From NCBI GenBank assembly GCA_036703985.1, contig DATNQN010000051.1:1-64000 (forward strand): 64,000 bases of DNA, given 5' to 3'. Position numbers and translations under genes: made by a program. Shown here in pieces: positions 1 to 9,141 of the stretch; the stretch's first letter is position 1; each line of letters opens with the position of its first letter. The notes below the pieces were generated by a model. It ran no database searches. It saw only the letters and a program-made list of their open reading frames with translations, and was not told the DNA's origin. The DNA is from Leptolyngbyaceae cyanobacterium. GTDB lineage: Bacteria > Cyanobacteriota > Cyanobacteriia > Cyanobacteriales > Aerosakkonemataceae.

Positions 1-60
1 CATCCCCCCATCTCCCCATCTCCCCATCTCCCCATCTCCCCATCTCCCCATCTCCCCATC
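1..60. repeat. 9-bp short tandem repeat (CATCTCCCC)n
   Basis: About six head-to-tail copies of the 9-mer catctcccc fill the window edge; the first copy is degenerate. The array may continue outside the window. Such short tandem arrays are common between cyanobacterial genes. There is no sign that it is coding. Confidence 0.85.
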
Positions 61-219
61 AGTTATCTGTAGCAAACATTTGGGTATTCGATATTAGTCC
101 CTAGCCCCTTAAAATTTAATCCCGACTAAAAATGTCGGATATGTTTGACTCATTGAGCAGGTCGTGTTAGCATTCCGAACAGTTGACAGACATCGAGCAA
201 AGACCAGAGAGCAGAGATC

Positions 220-1524
220 ATGACCCAGGCGATCGAAACCCAAAACCAGCTAACAGCGGCTACCTTTAAGTCCCTGAAATGCAAAGAGTGCGGCGCGGAA
301 TACGAACCGAAAGCGACCCACGTTTGCGAGTTTTGTTTTGGCCCTCTAGAAGTGGCTTACGACTACGACCACCTTCGCCGCATCGTCACTCGCGAAACTA
401 TTCAAGCTGGGCCAAATTCTATTTGGCGTTATCGCCCATTTTTGCCAGTCGCTACCGACAACGTAATTGATGTAGGAACTGGCATGACTCCACTGGTACG
501 CGCCAACCGTTTAGCCCGTCGTCTGGGACTCAAAAAGCTCTATATCAAAAACGATGCTGTCAATATGCCTACCCTGAGCTTCAAGGATCGGGTAGTATCG
601 GTTGCCCTCTCTAGAGCCAGAGAACTGGGTTTCAGTACCGTATCTTGTGCCAGCACTGGGAACTTAGCTAATTCTACTGCTGCGATCGCCGCTCATGCCG
701 GACTCGATTGTTGCGTTTTTATACCTTCTGACCTAGAAGCTGGTAAAGTTTTGGGTACGTTAATCTATGGCCCCACCGTAATGGCGGTGCAAGGCAACTA
801 CGATCAAGTGAATCGCCTATGCTGCGAAGTGGCCAATACACATGGCTGGGGTTTTGTCAATATTAACCTGCGTCCCTACTATTCCGAAGGTTCCAAAACC
901 CTGGGCTATGAAGTGGCAGAACAGCTAGGCTGGGAATTGCCCGACCATATCGTGGCTCCCCTAGCGTCTGGTTCCCTCTTCACAAAAATTTATAAAGGTT
1001 TTCAAGAATTTATTAAAGTTGGCTTAATCGCTGACAAAAATGTTCGTTTCAGCGGCGCTCAAGCAGAAGGATGTTCTCCCATCGCCCAAGCTTTCCGCGA
1101 AAATCGCGACTTCGTGAAGCCAGTTAAACCCAGCACAATTGCCAAGTCGATCGCAATTGGTAACCCCGCCGATGGTGTCTACGCTTTAGAAGTAGCGCGG
1201 AAAACAGGCGGTAACATCGAATCCGTTAACGATGCCGAAATCGTAGAAGGCATCAAATTACTAGCGGAAACCGAAGGCATCTTCACCGAAACCGCTGGCG
1301 GTACCACCGTTGCCGTACTGAAGAAACTGGTAGAAGCTGGTAAAATCGACCCCGAAGAAACCACGGTTGTTTACATCACCGGCAACGGACTGAAGACTCA
1401 AGAAGCCGTCCAAGGTTACATCGGCGAACCCCTCACCATCGAGCCAAAATTAGAAAGTTTCGAGCGTGCTTTAGAACGCGCTCAAACACTCGATCGCTTG
1501 GAATGGCAACAAGTTCTTGTTTAA
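220..1524 (+). CDS. thrC: Threonine synthase
   Basis: Makes L-threonine and phosphate from O-phospho-L-homoserine with PLP, the last step of threonine synthesis, in the cytosol. The 434-residue protein begins with a zinc-ribbon-like region (CKECG at about residue 21 and CEFC at about residue 36), as in plant/cyanobacterial-type threonine synthases. The PLP lysine is K122 in the motif SFKDR, followed by an ASTGN motif that binds the substrate/cofactor. Length and motifs are those of an intact fold-type II enzyme. A MoaD/ThiS-like carrier gene follows about 100 bp downstream on the same strand. The ATG has a purine-rich stretch (gagcagaga) just before it. Confidence 0.95.
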   Translation: MTQAIETQNQLTAATFKSLKCKECGAEYEPKATHVCEFCFGPLEVAYDYDHLRRIVTRETIQAGPNSIWRYRPFLPVATDNVIDVGTGMTPLVRANRLARRLGLKKLYIKNDAVNMPTLSFKDRVVSVALSRARELGFSTVSCASTGNLANSTAAIAAHAGLDCCVFIPSDLEAGKVLGTLIYGPTVMAVQGNYDQVNRLCCEVANTHGWGFVNINLRPYYSEGSKTLGYEVAEQLGWELPDHIVAPLASGSLFTKIYKGFQEFIKVGLIADKNVRFSGAQAEGCSPIAQAFRENRDFVKPVKPSTIAKSIAIGNPADGVYALEVARKTGGNIESVNDAEIVEGIKLLAETEGIFTETAGGTTVAVLKKLVEAGKIDPEETTVVYITGNGLKTQEAVQGYIGEPLTIEPKLESFERALERAQTLDRLEWQQVLV

Positions 1525-1629
1525 TAAGTAATGGGCAGGGCTTATGGGTAGTAGGTAAAAAACTAATGCCCCATTCCCCATGCCCAATTTTTAATTCCCA
1601 ATACCCTATTCTCAATTCCCAACGAAATC

Positions 1630-1905
1630 ATGTCCGTCAAAGTTCTAGTTCCGACTGCTCTACAAAAATTCACTAACGACCAAGCTACTTTGGAGTGTAA
1701 AGCAAACAGTATCGGCGAGTTGCTCGACTCCTTAGAGCAAAGCTGTCCCGGTATCAAAGCGCGTCTTTGTGACGAACAAGGACAACCGCGCCGATTCCTG
1801 AATTTCTACGTCAATAGCGAAGATATCCGCTTTTTGGACGGCACTCAAACACCCCTGCAAGATGGGGACGAAGTGAGCATAGTTCCGGCTGTTGCTGGCG
1901 GTTGA
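1630..1905 (+). CDS. MoaD/ThiS-family ubiquitin-like sulfur carrier protein
   Basis: A 91-residue beta-grasp protein ending in AVAGG. The C-terminal diglycine is the site that is adenylated and thiocarboxylated in MoaD, ThiS and CysO. The motif [13 protein letters not shown] is typical of the MoaD end. It lies 105 bp after thrC on the same strand, away from visible molybdopterin or thiamine genes, so a CysO-like role in sulfur delivery to an amino-acid enzyme is possible; that is inference. It could also be an ordinary MoaD. Confidence 0.85.
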   Translation: MSVKVLVPTALQKFTNDQATLECKANSIGELLDSLEQSCPGIKARLCDEQGQPRRFLNFYVNSEDIRFLDGTQTPLQDGDEVSIVPAVAGG

Positions 1906-1944
1906 TCGGAGTGCGATCGCGGTATCATAATGCCAAGGTAAACT

Positions 1945-1969
1945 GATTTTAGATTTTAGATTTTGGATT
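1945..1969. repeat. Heptanucleotide-type repeat (GATTTTA)n
   Basis: Three near-identical copies of gattttag/gattttgg in a row in the 187-bp gap before the DUF2996 gene. A matching complementary stretch (ccaaaatcgccaatctaaaa) lies at about 2008-2027, so the pair could fold into a stem. A related motif appears beside the tRNA-Ala gene near 60966-60990. Confidence 0.6.
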
Positions 1970-2092
1970 ATTTCAAATGCCTGCCAATCCCTGGTAAGAG
2001 GAAACATCCAAAATCGCCAATCTAAAATTTTTCTGATAGACCCCATGCTCCTTGGGGGCAGTTAAATCCAAAACCAACATCCAATCGATGCA

Positions 2093-2752
2093 ATGGCAGA
2101 AGAAACCAATCACAATGAAGCGGGAGAAGTAGCTCCTAGCACTGTTGACAAACAAGCTCCCAGCGTCTCGGAAGAAAACGCTCCCAGCACTGACTCTCCT
2201 CAAGCGACAGATATTCCCTCTGCAAACGCGCCCGATCCCACAGCCGTCAGTTCGGAAGCTAACCCGAATGCAACTGGTGGAGAAACAGCCAAAAAACCTG
2301 CCGCCAAAAAACCTGCTGCTAAAGCCGCCGGTGAAGAAGCTCCAGCCAAAGCAGCTGGTAAAAAAGAAAAGGCTCCCGCAGTTGAAGATAAACCTTTTGC
2401 CGAGTTCGTTCAACAACATTACTTACCAGCTTTAAAAGAAGCCCTTGCCAAACAAGGGGTTCAGGATTTACAGCTATCTCTTGAAAAGCAGAAAATCCCC
2501 ATTATCGGTTATGCCCAAATGCCAGAATGTTGGCAAATTATTGGTGGCTGGAATCGAGGTTTGCGTCAGTTTCGAGTTTATTTCATGGATGAAGAAATTC
2601 AAGGGCAGAGGGCGTTTTCCTATGCTGAAAATGGTGGCAAACCAAGTACCCTCGAACCTTTCCTGATCGACGAACGGAAAATCACGTTAGACTTACTCGT
2701 GTTTGGAGTCGTTCAGCGATTAAACGCGCAAAAATGGTTGGTTAGAAATTAA
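2093..2752 (+). CDS. DUF2996 domain-containing protein
   Basis: A 219-residue protein in two parts. Residues 1-100 are low complexity: an acidic Ser/Pro/Ala-rich stretch, then Ala/Lys/Pro repeats of the type KKPAAK. Residues 105-219 form the conserved domain, starting FAEFVQQHYLP and ending QKWLVRN, that matches my memory of the cyanobacterial/plant DUF2996 family. A plant member may be the NDH-complex subunit NdhV, but I recall this only tentatively and no function is assigned here. The long disordered leader is unusual and may be a lineage-specific extension. There is no signal peptide or membrane segment. Confidence 0.8.
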   Translation: MAEETNHNEAGEVAPSTVDKQAPSVSEENAPSTDSPQATDIPSANAPDPTAVSSEANPNATGGETAKKPAAKKPAAKAAGEEAPAKAAGKKEKAPAVEDKPFAEFVQQHYLPALKEALAKQGVQDLQLSLEKQKIPIIGYAQMPECWQIIGGWNRGLRQFRVYFMDEEIQGQRAFSYAENGGKPSTLEPFLIDERKITLDLLVFGVVQRLNAQKWLVRN

Positions 2753-2766
2753 GGGTAAAAAGCAAA

Positions 2767-2792
2767 GCTAGGGATGAATAACAATCTCTAGC
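2767..2792 (-). terminator. Hairpin between convergent genes
   Basis: The arms gctagggat and atctctagc (one mismatch) enclose a 9-nt loop. Read on the minus strand, the stem is followed by the T-rich tract tttgcttttt, which suits termination of the TM2 gene. On the plus strand it could also serve the DUF2996 gene. Confidence 0.4.
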
Positions 2793-2850
2793 CGATCGCC
2801 TTAAATTTTCTCATCCCATTTGTAGTCTTTATCCAAATTAACCACACTTT

Positions 2851-3321
2851 TTACAACTCTATAAAGTCGTAGGTCACCGCCCCAGTAACCGGGTGGTTAT
2901 CGATATTAACATAGCCGGATTTCACCAATTCTTTTAAAGCTGTTTCTACCTGAGGAAAACCGATTCCCGTGTCCATAACCGCTTGGGTAACGGTGATTTT
3001 GCCCCCTCTAGCAGCGGCTGCTTTCACTAATTTAACCTTCAATCCATCTTGGGTAAGCGGTTCGACTTTTCTAGTCACCGCAGGTTGGTTAAGTGGTATC
3101 CCCGTGGGAGAATAGCCTAGTTTGGCTCTTTGTTTGGTGTTAAACTCTTCCACCATATCGGGAATCAGAACCAAATCTATAGTCTGTCCGATCCAAAACA
3201 AACCAAAAGTACACAGCCAAAGCAATCCCGTACCTATTTTGCCGTTATACAGGCGATGCAGCCCGTGCAGCTGAAATAAGCAGGCGAACCAAAGTAGATA
3301 ACTAGTGCCAACATCATTCAT
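2851..3321 (-). CDS. TM2-domain protein with C-terminal winged-helix-like domain
   Basis: About 156 residues from the ATG at 3321; a TTG 39 bases further upstream would add 13 residues, but the ATG lies right before the first hydrophobic segment. Residues about 6-65 have the TM2 pattern: two membrane segments around a short turn with GLHRLYNGK, then LLWLCTFGLFWIG and the polar QTIDLVLIPDMV. After a linker, about 65 residues look like a winged helix-turn-helix (KITVTQAVMDTGIGFPQVET...). The combination suggests a membrane-anchored sensor or regulator; the ligand is unknown. No Shine-Dalgarno sequence is visible. Confidence 0.75.
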   Translation of the reverse strand: MNDVGTSYLLWFACLFQLHGLHRLYNGKIGTGLLWLCTFGLFWIGQTIDLVLIPDMVEEFNTKQRAKLGYSPTGIPLNQPAVTRKVEPLTQDGLKVKLVKAAAARGGKITVTQAVMDTGIGFPQVETALKELVKSGYVNIDNHPVTGAVTYDFIEL

Positions 3322-3758
3322 GGAGAGGAGTGCGATCGAACTAACACTGTTCAGTTCCAATCATAGAGATTTTGCTTTTAATTTTTCTATATACCCGGTC
3401 GCAGTTGAAACTAATCTTTATGTATTTTTCTGCTACACCGTAAAGTAATCTTAAAATACGATGATTGAAAATTGTTTAGAGATTGAGCGATCGGTAAAAA
3501 ACAGCTAACCGTTACAAAACTTGACACTTTGTTGCAAGTCTTAATCAAATACCTTACTTTTCACCCCCTTTCCCTTGGTAAACTAAAACCCATCCCAATA
3601 AAACGGTCTGGGGAATGGGGAACCAGGAATGGGAAAAAATAAAAGCTGGGAATTATAAAATTTTACATATCCCCAACTCCCGCTCCCCAATCCCTAACCC
3701 CCTTAAGTAAAGCGCCTTAAGTGCAGCACTGATTCATCACAAGAGAGCAAAAGAACCT
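3322..3758. other. Intergenic region upstream of acsF
   Basis: A 437-bp divergent gap. It contains a TTGACA-like hexamer at 3521-3526 with no convincing -10 at normal spacing. From 3605 to 3700 there is a low-complexity patch of ggggaatgggg-type motifs followed by complementary ccccaactcccgctcccc motifs, which could pair. Near the acsF start are two cttaag palindromes. It probably holds the acsF promoter, but I cannot place it. Confidence 0.4.
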
Positions 3759-4835
3759 ATGGTAGATTCCCTCAAAAAGCCCAGCTTTGAAGAGTTAAGA
3801 CCTGGAGTTAAAGTCCCAGCCAAAGAAACCATCCTCACCCCTCGGTTCTACACCACCGACTTTGATGAAATGGCAAAGATGGACATCTCAGTCAACGAAG
3901 ACGAACTGAGAGCCATTCTGGAAGAATTCCGCACCGACTACAACCGCAACCACTTTGTCCGGGACGCCGAATTTGAAAAATCCTGGGATCACATTGACGG
4001 GGAAACTCGTAAGCTGTTCGTAGAATTCCTGGAACGTTCCTGCACCGCAGAATTTTCCGGCTTCCTGCTTTACAAAGAACTGGGACGCCGCCTCAAGGAC
4101 AAAAACCCCCTACTAGCAGAATGCTTCAACCTGATGTCCCGTGATGAAGCTCGTCACGCCGGCTTCCTGAACAAAGCATTATCAGATTTTCACTTATCCC
4201 TAGACTTGGGATTTTTGACCAAAACTCACAAATATACCTTCTTTAAACCCAAATTTATTTTCTACGCCACCTACCTTTCTGAAAAGATAGGTTACTGGCG
4301 CTATATCACAATTTATCGCCATTTGGAAGCCCATCCAGAAGATCGGATTTATCCCATTTTCCGCTTCTTTGAAAACTGGTGTCAGGATGAAAACCGCCAC
4401 GGCGATTTCTTCGACGCCGTGATGAAAGCCCAACCCCAGATTTTAAATGATTGGAAAGCAAAACTGTGGTGTCGCTTCTTCCTGCTGTCAGTGTTTGCTA
4501 CCATGTATCTAAACGATATCCAACGCGCTGATTTCTACGCCTCAATTGGTTTGAATGCACGGGATTATGATATTCACGTGATTGAAAAAACCAACGAAAA
4601 TGCCGGACGGGTATTCCCAGTAATTCTTGATGTGAACAAGCCAGAGTTTTATCAACGTCTGGATGTTTGTATCAAGAATAACGAAAAATTGACCGAAATT
4701 GTTAATTCCAAAACACCCAAATTCCTGCAATTCTTCCAAAAATTGCCTTACTACGTTTCTAACGGTTGGCAATTGTTGCGTTTGTATTTAATGAAGCCAA
4801 TTGATGTAACTCCTTTGGCAGGAACAGTCCGCTAG
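3759..4835 (+). CDS. acsF: Magnesium-protoporphyrin IX monomethyl ester (oxidative) cyclase
   Basis: The diiron subunit of the aerobic cyclase, which forms the isocyclic E ring of protochlorophyllide from Mg-protoporphyrin monomethyl ester using O2. Its 358 residues match the AcsF/CycI/ChlA family length. The carboxylate-bridged diiron motifs are visible: a Glu in SCTAEFSG, then DEARH in the first half, and DENRH in the second half. The protein acts at the thylakoid or plasma membrane surface in chlorophyll synthesis. A single gene here, followed by a strong terminator. The ATG has a purine-rich leader (aagagagcaaaagaacc). Confidence 0.97.
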   Translation: MVDSLKKPSFEELRPGVKVPAKETILTPRFYTTDFDEMAKMDISVNEDELRAILEEFRTDYNRNHFVRDAEFEKSWDHIDGETRKLFVEFLERSCTAEFSGFLLYKELGRRLKDKNPLLAECFNLMSRDEARHAGFLNKALSDFHLSLDLGFLTKTHKYTFFKPKFIFYATYLSEKIGYWRYITIYRHLEAHPEDRIYPIFRFFENWCQDENRHGDFFDAVMKAQPQILNDWKAKLWCRFFLLSVFATMYLNDIQRADFYASIGLNARDYDIHVIEKTNENAGRVFPVILDVNKPEFYQRLDVCIKNNEKLTEIVNSKTPKFLQFFQKLPYYVSNGWQLLRLYLMKPIDVTPLAGTVR

Positions 4836-4864
4836 TTTTGCATTAGTTGCTCCTTGATAAGTTC

Positions 4865-4894
4865 GGTTCTGCTAATCGCAGAGCCTTTTTTTTT
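4865..4894 (+). terminator. Rho-independent terminator of acsF
   Basis: An 8-bp stem, ggttctgc/gcagagcc, with one G-T pair and a 5-nt loop, followed directly by nine T residues. It lies 30 bp after the acsF stop codon. Confidence 0.85.
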
Positions 4895-5090
4895 AATAGT
4901 TTATTTGCTACCTACCTATCTTGTAGGGGTGGGTTTAGCAGAAAGCCTTGGTGTAAAACAGACACTCTTTCAACAAAACCCGCCCTTAGCAACTGCCATA
5001 AAAAATGTATTCTTGGAAAAATAATGATTAATCAATCATAATAATGATTAATTTTGCGAGATAAACTCCAGACACAAAGGAAGCACGGAA

Positions 5091-5816
5091 ATGAGAGTAA
5101 ACTTATCAAATGTAGTTTTTCAGACGGGTATCTGTTTCTTTCTGCTAGCTAACCCTGTCTGGAGTCAAAGCGAACCAGAAACCACTCCCAGTCCGGAAAC
5201 TACCCCCAGTTCCGATGCTAGTGATTTAGATTTAAGTCCGGAAATTATTGAAAACAGTCCGGTTTTGCAACGTTGGATCGAAAAAGTACCGAACGTTTTA
5301 GAAGAAATCAGAAAAGACCCTAGCTTTAAAACGCGAATCCGGTTAGGTTACACTCAATTTCCTTCTACCGATGATGGAAGTGGTGCAATGGTAGGCGTAG
5401 AAGATGTATTTCTAGGTAGAACTGGGTTAACGGTAAGTGGCGATTTTCAAACCACCTTTGATGGAAAAAGAATGAATTATGGTGGAGATTTGCGTTATTA
5501 CGTACTCCCCTTAGGCGGTTATCTTAACGTAGCGCCAGTCGTAGGTTATCGCCATTTAGAAACAGATGAATATACCGCAGATGGTCTTCATGTCGGTGTT
5601 AAATTACTATTAGTTTTATCCCGTGGTGGCGCGGCAGATATTTCTTTAACCCAGAGTTGGGTATCTCCCGGTACTAATGAAGAAGTCGGCTTAACAACGC
5701 TTTCGGCTGGATATGCACTAACTCAAAATTTCCGAGTATCTACCGATCTGCAAAGGCAAAATGCGCGGCAAGATAAAGATACTCGTGTCGGGATTGCATT
5801 AGAGTGGATGCCCTAA
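5091..5816 (+). CDS. Exported predicted outer-membrane beta-barrel protein
   Basis: A 241-residue protein with an N-terminal signal sequence (hydrophobic segment at residues about 8-24, probably cleaved after VWSQ). A Thr/Pro/Ser-rich linker of about 25 residues follows. The rest is built of alternating-hydrophobicity stretches rich in Gly and Tyr, such as IRLGYTQF, GGDLRYYVLP and VAPVVGYRHL, and ends in VGIALEWMP, which fits an 8-stranded beta-barrel. I do not recognise a named family; similar hypothetical proteins seem frequent in cyanobacteria. The ATG is preceded by aaaggaagcacgga, which gives a good ribosome site. Confidence 0.7.
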   Translation: MRVNLSNVVFQTGICFFLLANPVWSQSEPETTPSPETTPSSDASDLDLSPEIIENSPVLQRWIEKVPNVLEEIRKDPSFKTRIRLGYTQFPSTDDGSGAMVGVEDVFLGRTGLTVSGDFQTTFDGKRMNYGGDLRYYVLPLGGYLNVAPVVGYRHLETDEYTADGLHVGVKLLLVLSRGGAADISLTQSWVSPGTNEEVGLTTLSAGYALTQNFRVSTDLQRQNARQDKDTRVGIALEWMP

Positions 5817-5835
5817 ATCCCACATTCCGCACCCT

Positions 5836-6564
5836 GCTGAATTAACAAGGCTGAATAAAAAGCAATATAAGATGTTGTTAGTCGTGACAGAAGTCTATCG
5901 ACAACAGGGCACGTTATGGGAAAATAATCAACAGAGTATACAGAATAGAATCGTCAGTTTAAACCAACCCCATATCCGTCCCATTATCCGGGGAAAAGCG
6001 GGAAACCCGTAGAGTTTGGGGCAAAAATCTCTGCGAGTTACTTTGATGGGTATGTATTTTTAGAACGGATTAGCTGGGATAATTTTAATGAATCGGCAGA
6101 CTTAAAATTTCAAATCGAAGCTTATTATAACTTCACTGGATATTACCCCGAATCGGTTCATTTTGACCGGATTTATCGGACAAGAGAAAACCGCGCTTGG
6201 TGCTCTCGAAAGAGGAATTAGAATTAGTGGCCCACCTTTGGGAAGACCGCCAGCTTATGTCAGTCCACAAACAAAGAAGCAAGCGAAACAAGATGAGAAA
6301 CTTCGCAATTCCATTGAGGGAAAGTTTGGCCAAGTTAAACGTAGATTTTCTCTTTCTCGCGTGATGGCTAAACTAACTCATACTTCTGAAACTGCGATTG
6401 CGATTACTTTTTTAGTAATGAATCTTTCTACCTGGCTTCGACGGGTTTTTTGTGCTTTTTTGTATCAATTTTCCCACACTAATCTTTTTAGAGCCTCCCA
6501 GATTATTAAAAATTATCTTTGGGCGGGGATTAGCCCATATCAGGTTATATATCTGGTCGCTTGA
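5836..6564 (+). pseudogene. Decayed IS1182/IS5-type transposase
   Basis: C-terminal half of a DDE transposase broken by two frameshifts. Frame one reads MLLVVTEVYRQQ ... IIRGKAGNP and hits a stop near 6010. A one-base shift gives PVEFGAKISASYFDGY ... FTGYYPESVHFDRIYRTREN. A second shift near 6200 gives ERGIRISGPPLGRPP ... NSIEGKFGQVKRRFSLSRVM and TSETAIAITFLVMNLSTWL. These are the conserved blocks of IS1182-type transposases. The N-terminal half is missing, so the copy is truncated and inactive. I could not find clear terminal inverted repeats. Confidence 0.85.
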
Positions 6565-6572
6565 TTCCTTCT

Positions 6573-6710
6573 GTCATTTTGGCTCATACGATCGCAGACT
6601 CAATGAGGCAAGCCCTAAGTAAATATACTTTATTAAAAAGTGCCGCTCTTTTGCCCCAAAAGCAGAAAGATAAATTAGCGCATTCAAGCATTGTGGCTTT
6701 TGGTTTATAA
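6573..6710 (+). pseudogene. Possible short gene remnant
   Basis: A short open stretch downstream of the dead transposase reads like protein (HTIADSMRQALSKYTLL ... LAHSSIVAFGL, then a stop). It has no start codon in a sensible place and no recognised family. It may be the tail of a gene interrupted by the insertion element, or chance. Confidence 0.25.
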
Positions 6711-6825
6711 ATTTCCATAATTTTCAAATCAGAGCCTTACTTAATTGGCATTTACCTGTTAATTTAGCATAGTAAGTACGGAAGAAACGGTTAATATGAA
6801 AGCCGAATAATTATGCTTTTTTTAA

Positions 6826-9081
6826 TTACATCCTTTGATAAGCCTTATAAACTTTTGTCTTATAACCTTTAACACCGTTAGCAACTAAACCCAAAACATT
6901 TACACCTGAAATAGTTAATCTTTCCAGTGATTTGAACACCATAAAACGGTCTGTCTTTTCTAACCCTACAACCATTACTAATCCATCTGTGTAAGCAGCT
7001 ACCAAATTAGCATCTGCCAGCCCTACTAATGGTGGGGTATCATAAATAACTAAATCAAAAAATGCTTGGAACTGCTCCATTAAATGCTGCATTTTCTCAG
7101 AGGAAAGGTGCTTAATTGGATCTGGGGGCGTTGAACCAGCAGTAAGGACAAAAAGATTTTCCTCTGTGGGCGATCGCTGGATAACTTCGTTAAGACCTAC
7201 ATCTGTAGAAATAACCTCACTTAATCCTCTTACATTTGGTAAACCAACCTTTGTATGAATTTTAGGACGACGAAGATCGGCATCTACTAGTAATACCCGT
7301 TGGCCTATAGCAGCAGCTGTTTGAGCTAAATAAACAGCAACACTGGACTTACCATCGCCAGGTGTAGCGGAACCAATGGTTAACGATTGGAGGGATTTGT
7401 CAGGACTAATCAAGCGAATATTTGTGTATAAAGAGCGGAATGCTTCTACCACAGGAGAATCAACATACTGCCTCTCTTGACCGACCAAACTGCGGGTTTT
7501 ATTAACTGTCCAACCAGCTACTAAGACCACCGGAGCAAGTTTTTGGCTAAATAGGGTTGAAAAAGAAGCTAAATGCGCCAAAGGAAATCCTTGGCGTCCT
7601 TTAAGTTCTTTAGCAAAAGGAATTACAGCTAGGAGCGGCAAGTTTGTTTCCCCTTCAATATCATCAGGAGTGTGGAAAACATTGTTAATAATTTCAATGA
7701 GAATAGCTACTCCTATGCCCACTACTAAACTCATAATTAGCATTAAAATGTAGGTTCTCCTATCAATTTTTTGCCTTAAAGGTTTGCCATTTTTCCCTCG
7801 TGGTAATTCAGGAGGGCTAATTAGCTGCCAAAGTACTTCCGCTTGAGCAGCATCCACTCGTAATGTGTCTCGCTTCGATACGAGTTGATTTAGTGAAGCA
7901 GTAGCAACCTCTAATTCCCTCTGTAAATCTGTATACTGGCGTGCAGCAGCAGGAAATTGGCTAGCTCTTTGATTTAAAAGGCTTTCTGATTTAGTAATAA
8001 TTTGAGCGCTGTTTTCTAGACCCTGTAATTCTCCCTTAACCTTTTCTAAAACACTTAGAGCTTCTCTAATAGAACGTAGATGCAAAGACTGTTGCTGTTC
8101 TCGTAATTCTTGCATTATATCGCTATCTTCTTGAAGTTCGGAATAAGCTTGTGCCATTTTAGAGTTAAGTTCATGGATCTGTCTTAGTAAAACTCCATAA
8201 GCATCAACATCCTGACTGAGAACAGCAGGTATATTTCCTTGGTCAAATAGAGTTCTAAGCGTGAAATAAAGCGAACGTTTCTGGGCTATCTTTTGTTGAA
8301 TACTTACTTGTTCATTCTCGATTCTAGCAGCTTGTTCTGCTAATGTTTTTCCTACAATTGAGGGGTCTGTCAAATTGTATTGCTTCCGCAGATTTTGTAG
8401 TTGTCCTTGAATAGTATCAACTCTTTGTTGTAAAGATGGAATTTGCTCTTCGATAAAACTAATGCCTCGACGAATACTCGTCTGACGTTCTTCTAGGCTA
8501 TATTTTAGATAACCCTCTGCTATTTTATCCAATACAAACTCTATTTTGTCAGCTTCTTTATCTTGGTAAGTAATTTCAATAATTCTAGTTCCTTCCTTCT
8601 CCTTCATGATACGTTCAATAGTAAGCTTGCCGATTAATGAATTATAATCAACATCAGGATACTTAGCTTTTATTTTTTCAATAATCGGAGCCATTATTTT
8701 AGGACTTTGTAAAACCCTGATTTGAGATTCGTAATCCAAACCAGAATCAGTTTTTGAATTGGTTTCTCCTAATGTTTTAGTGAGAACGGAAAGCAATTTG
8801 TTTTCAGCTATTGTTACTGGTTCTACTAGAAGCTGAAATTTTCCTTGATAAGTTGGCGCACGTCTTGTACTTAAGAAGAGCAAACCACAATTTGTTAATA
8901 AGGCAACAGAAAAAATAACGATAGCTCTTCTACGTGCTGCTGCAAGAAGCTTACTCAACTCCTTAAGTACTTTTTCTTCATCATTCATTTCAGGCTGTGC
9001 GGCGTAACCTTTAGATAAAGATTGCGACTGTTTACCATTACGCTTGATTGAAAAGGAATGATAATTTTGGTTGGTATCCAT
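6826..9081 (-). CDS. Wzc-like polysaccharide co-polymerase / tyrosine autokinase (BY-kinase)
   Basis: Controls chain length and export of exopolysaccharide in the inner membrane. The 751 residues show: a cytosolic start; a membrane segment at about 52-71; a periplasmic Wzz-type region; long coiled coils at about 200-410; a second membrane segment at about 445-465 after the PPELPRG motif; then a cytosolic kinase with Walker A near 570 (ATPGDGKSS), Walker A' VLLVDADLRRP and Walker B VIYDTPP. The C-terminal tyrosine cluster is short, only Y740, Y745 and Y748. It lies 60 bp after the SLBB exporter gene on the same strand, as in wza-wzc operons. Confidence 0.93.
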   Translation of the reverse strand: MDTNQNYHSFSIKRNGKQSQSLSKGYAAQPEMNDEEKVLKELSKLLAAARRRAIVIFSVALLTNCGLLFLSTRRAPTYQGKFQLLVEPVTIAENKLLSVLTKTLGETNSKTDSGLDYESQIRVLQSPKIMAPIIEKIKAKYPDVDYNSLIGKLTIERIMKEKEGTRIIEITYQDKEADKIEFVLDKIAEGYLKYSLEERQTSIRRGISFIEEQIPSLQQRVDTIQGQLQNLRKQYNLTDPSIVGKTLAEQAARIENEQVSIQQKIAQKRSLYFTLRTLFDQGNIPAVLSQDVDAYGVLLRQIHELNSKMAQAYSELQEDSDIMQELREQQQSLHLRSIREALSVLEKVKGELQGLENSAQIITKSESLLNQRASQFPAAARQYTDLQRELEVATASLNQLVSKRDTLRVDAAQAEVLWQLISPPELPRGKNGKPLRQKIDRRTYILMLIMSLVVGIGVAILIEIINNVFHTPDDIEGETNLPLLAVIPFAKELKGRQGFPLAHLASFSTLFSQKLAPVVLVAGWTVNKTRSLVGQERQYVDSPVVEAFRSLYTNIRLISPDKSLQSLTIGSATPGDGKSSVAVYLAQTAAAIGQRVLLVDADLRRPKIHTKVGLPNVRGLSEVISTDVGLNEVIQRSPTEENLFVLTAGSTPPDPIKHLSSEKMQHLMEQFQAFFDLVIYDTPPLVGLADANLVAAYTDGLVMVVGLEKTDRFMVFKSLERLTISGVNVLGLVANGVKGYKTKVYKAYQRM

Positions 9082-9141
9082 TTCGATTCCTATATTTTTT
9101 TTGATTCACTTCAAATTAAAAAATTTAAGCTTCGCTCAGAT

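Noticed and set aside
1-60. Possible CRISPR-like array
   Set aside because: The unit is only 9 bp with no spacers. It is a simple tandem repeat.
4847-5041. A 64-codon frame after acsF
   Set aside because: It begins inside the terminator hairpin and has no family likeness.
6163-6564. An apparently intact 133-residue protein
   Set aside because: It is only the last frame of the broken transposase; the conserved blocks upstream lie in two other frames.
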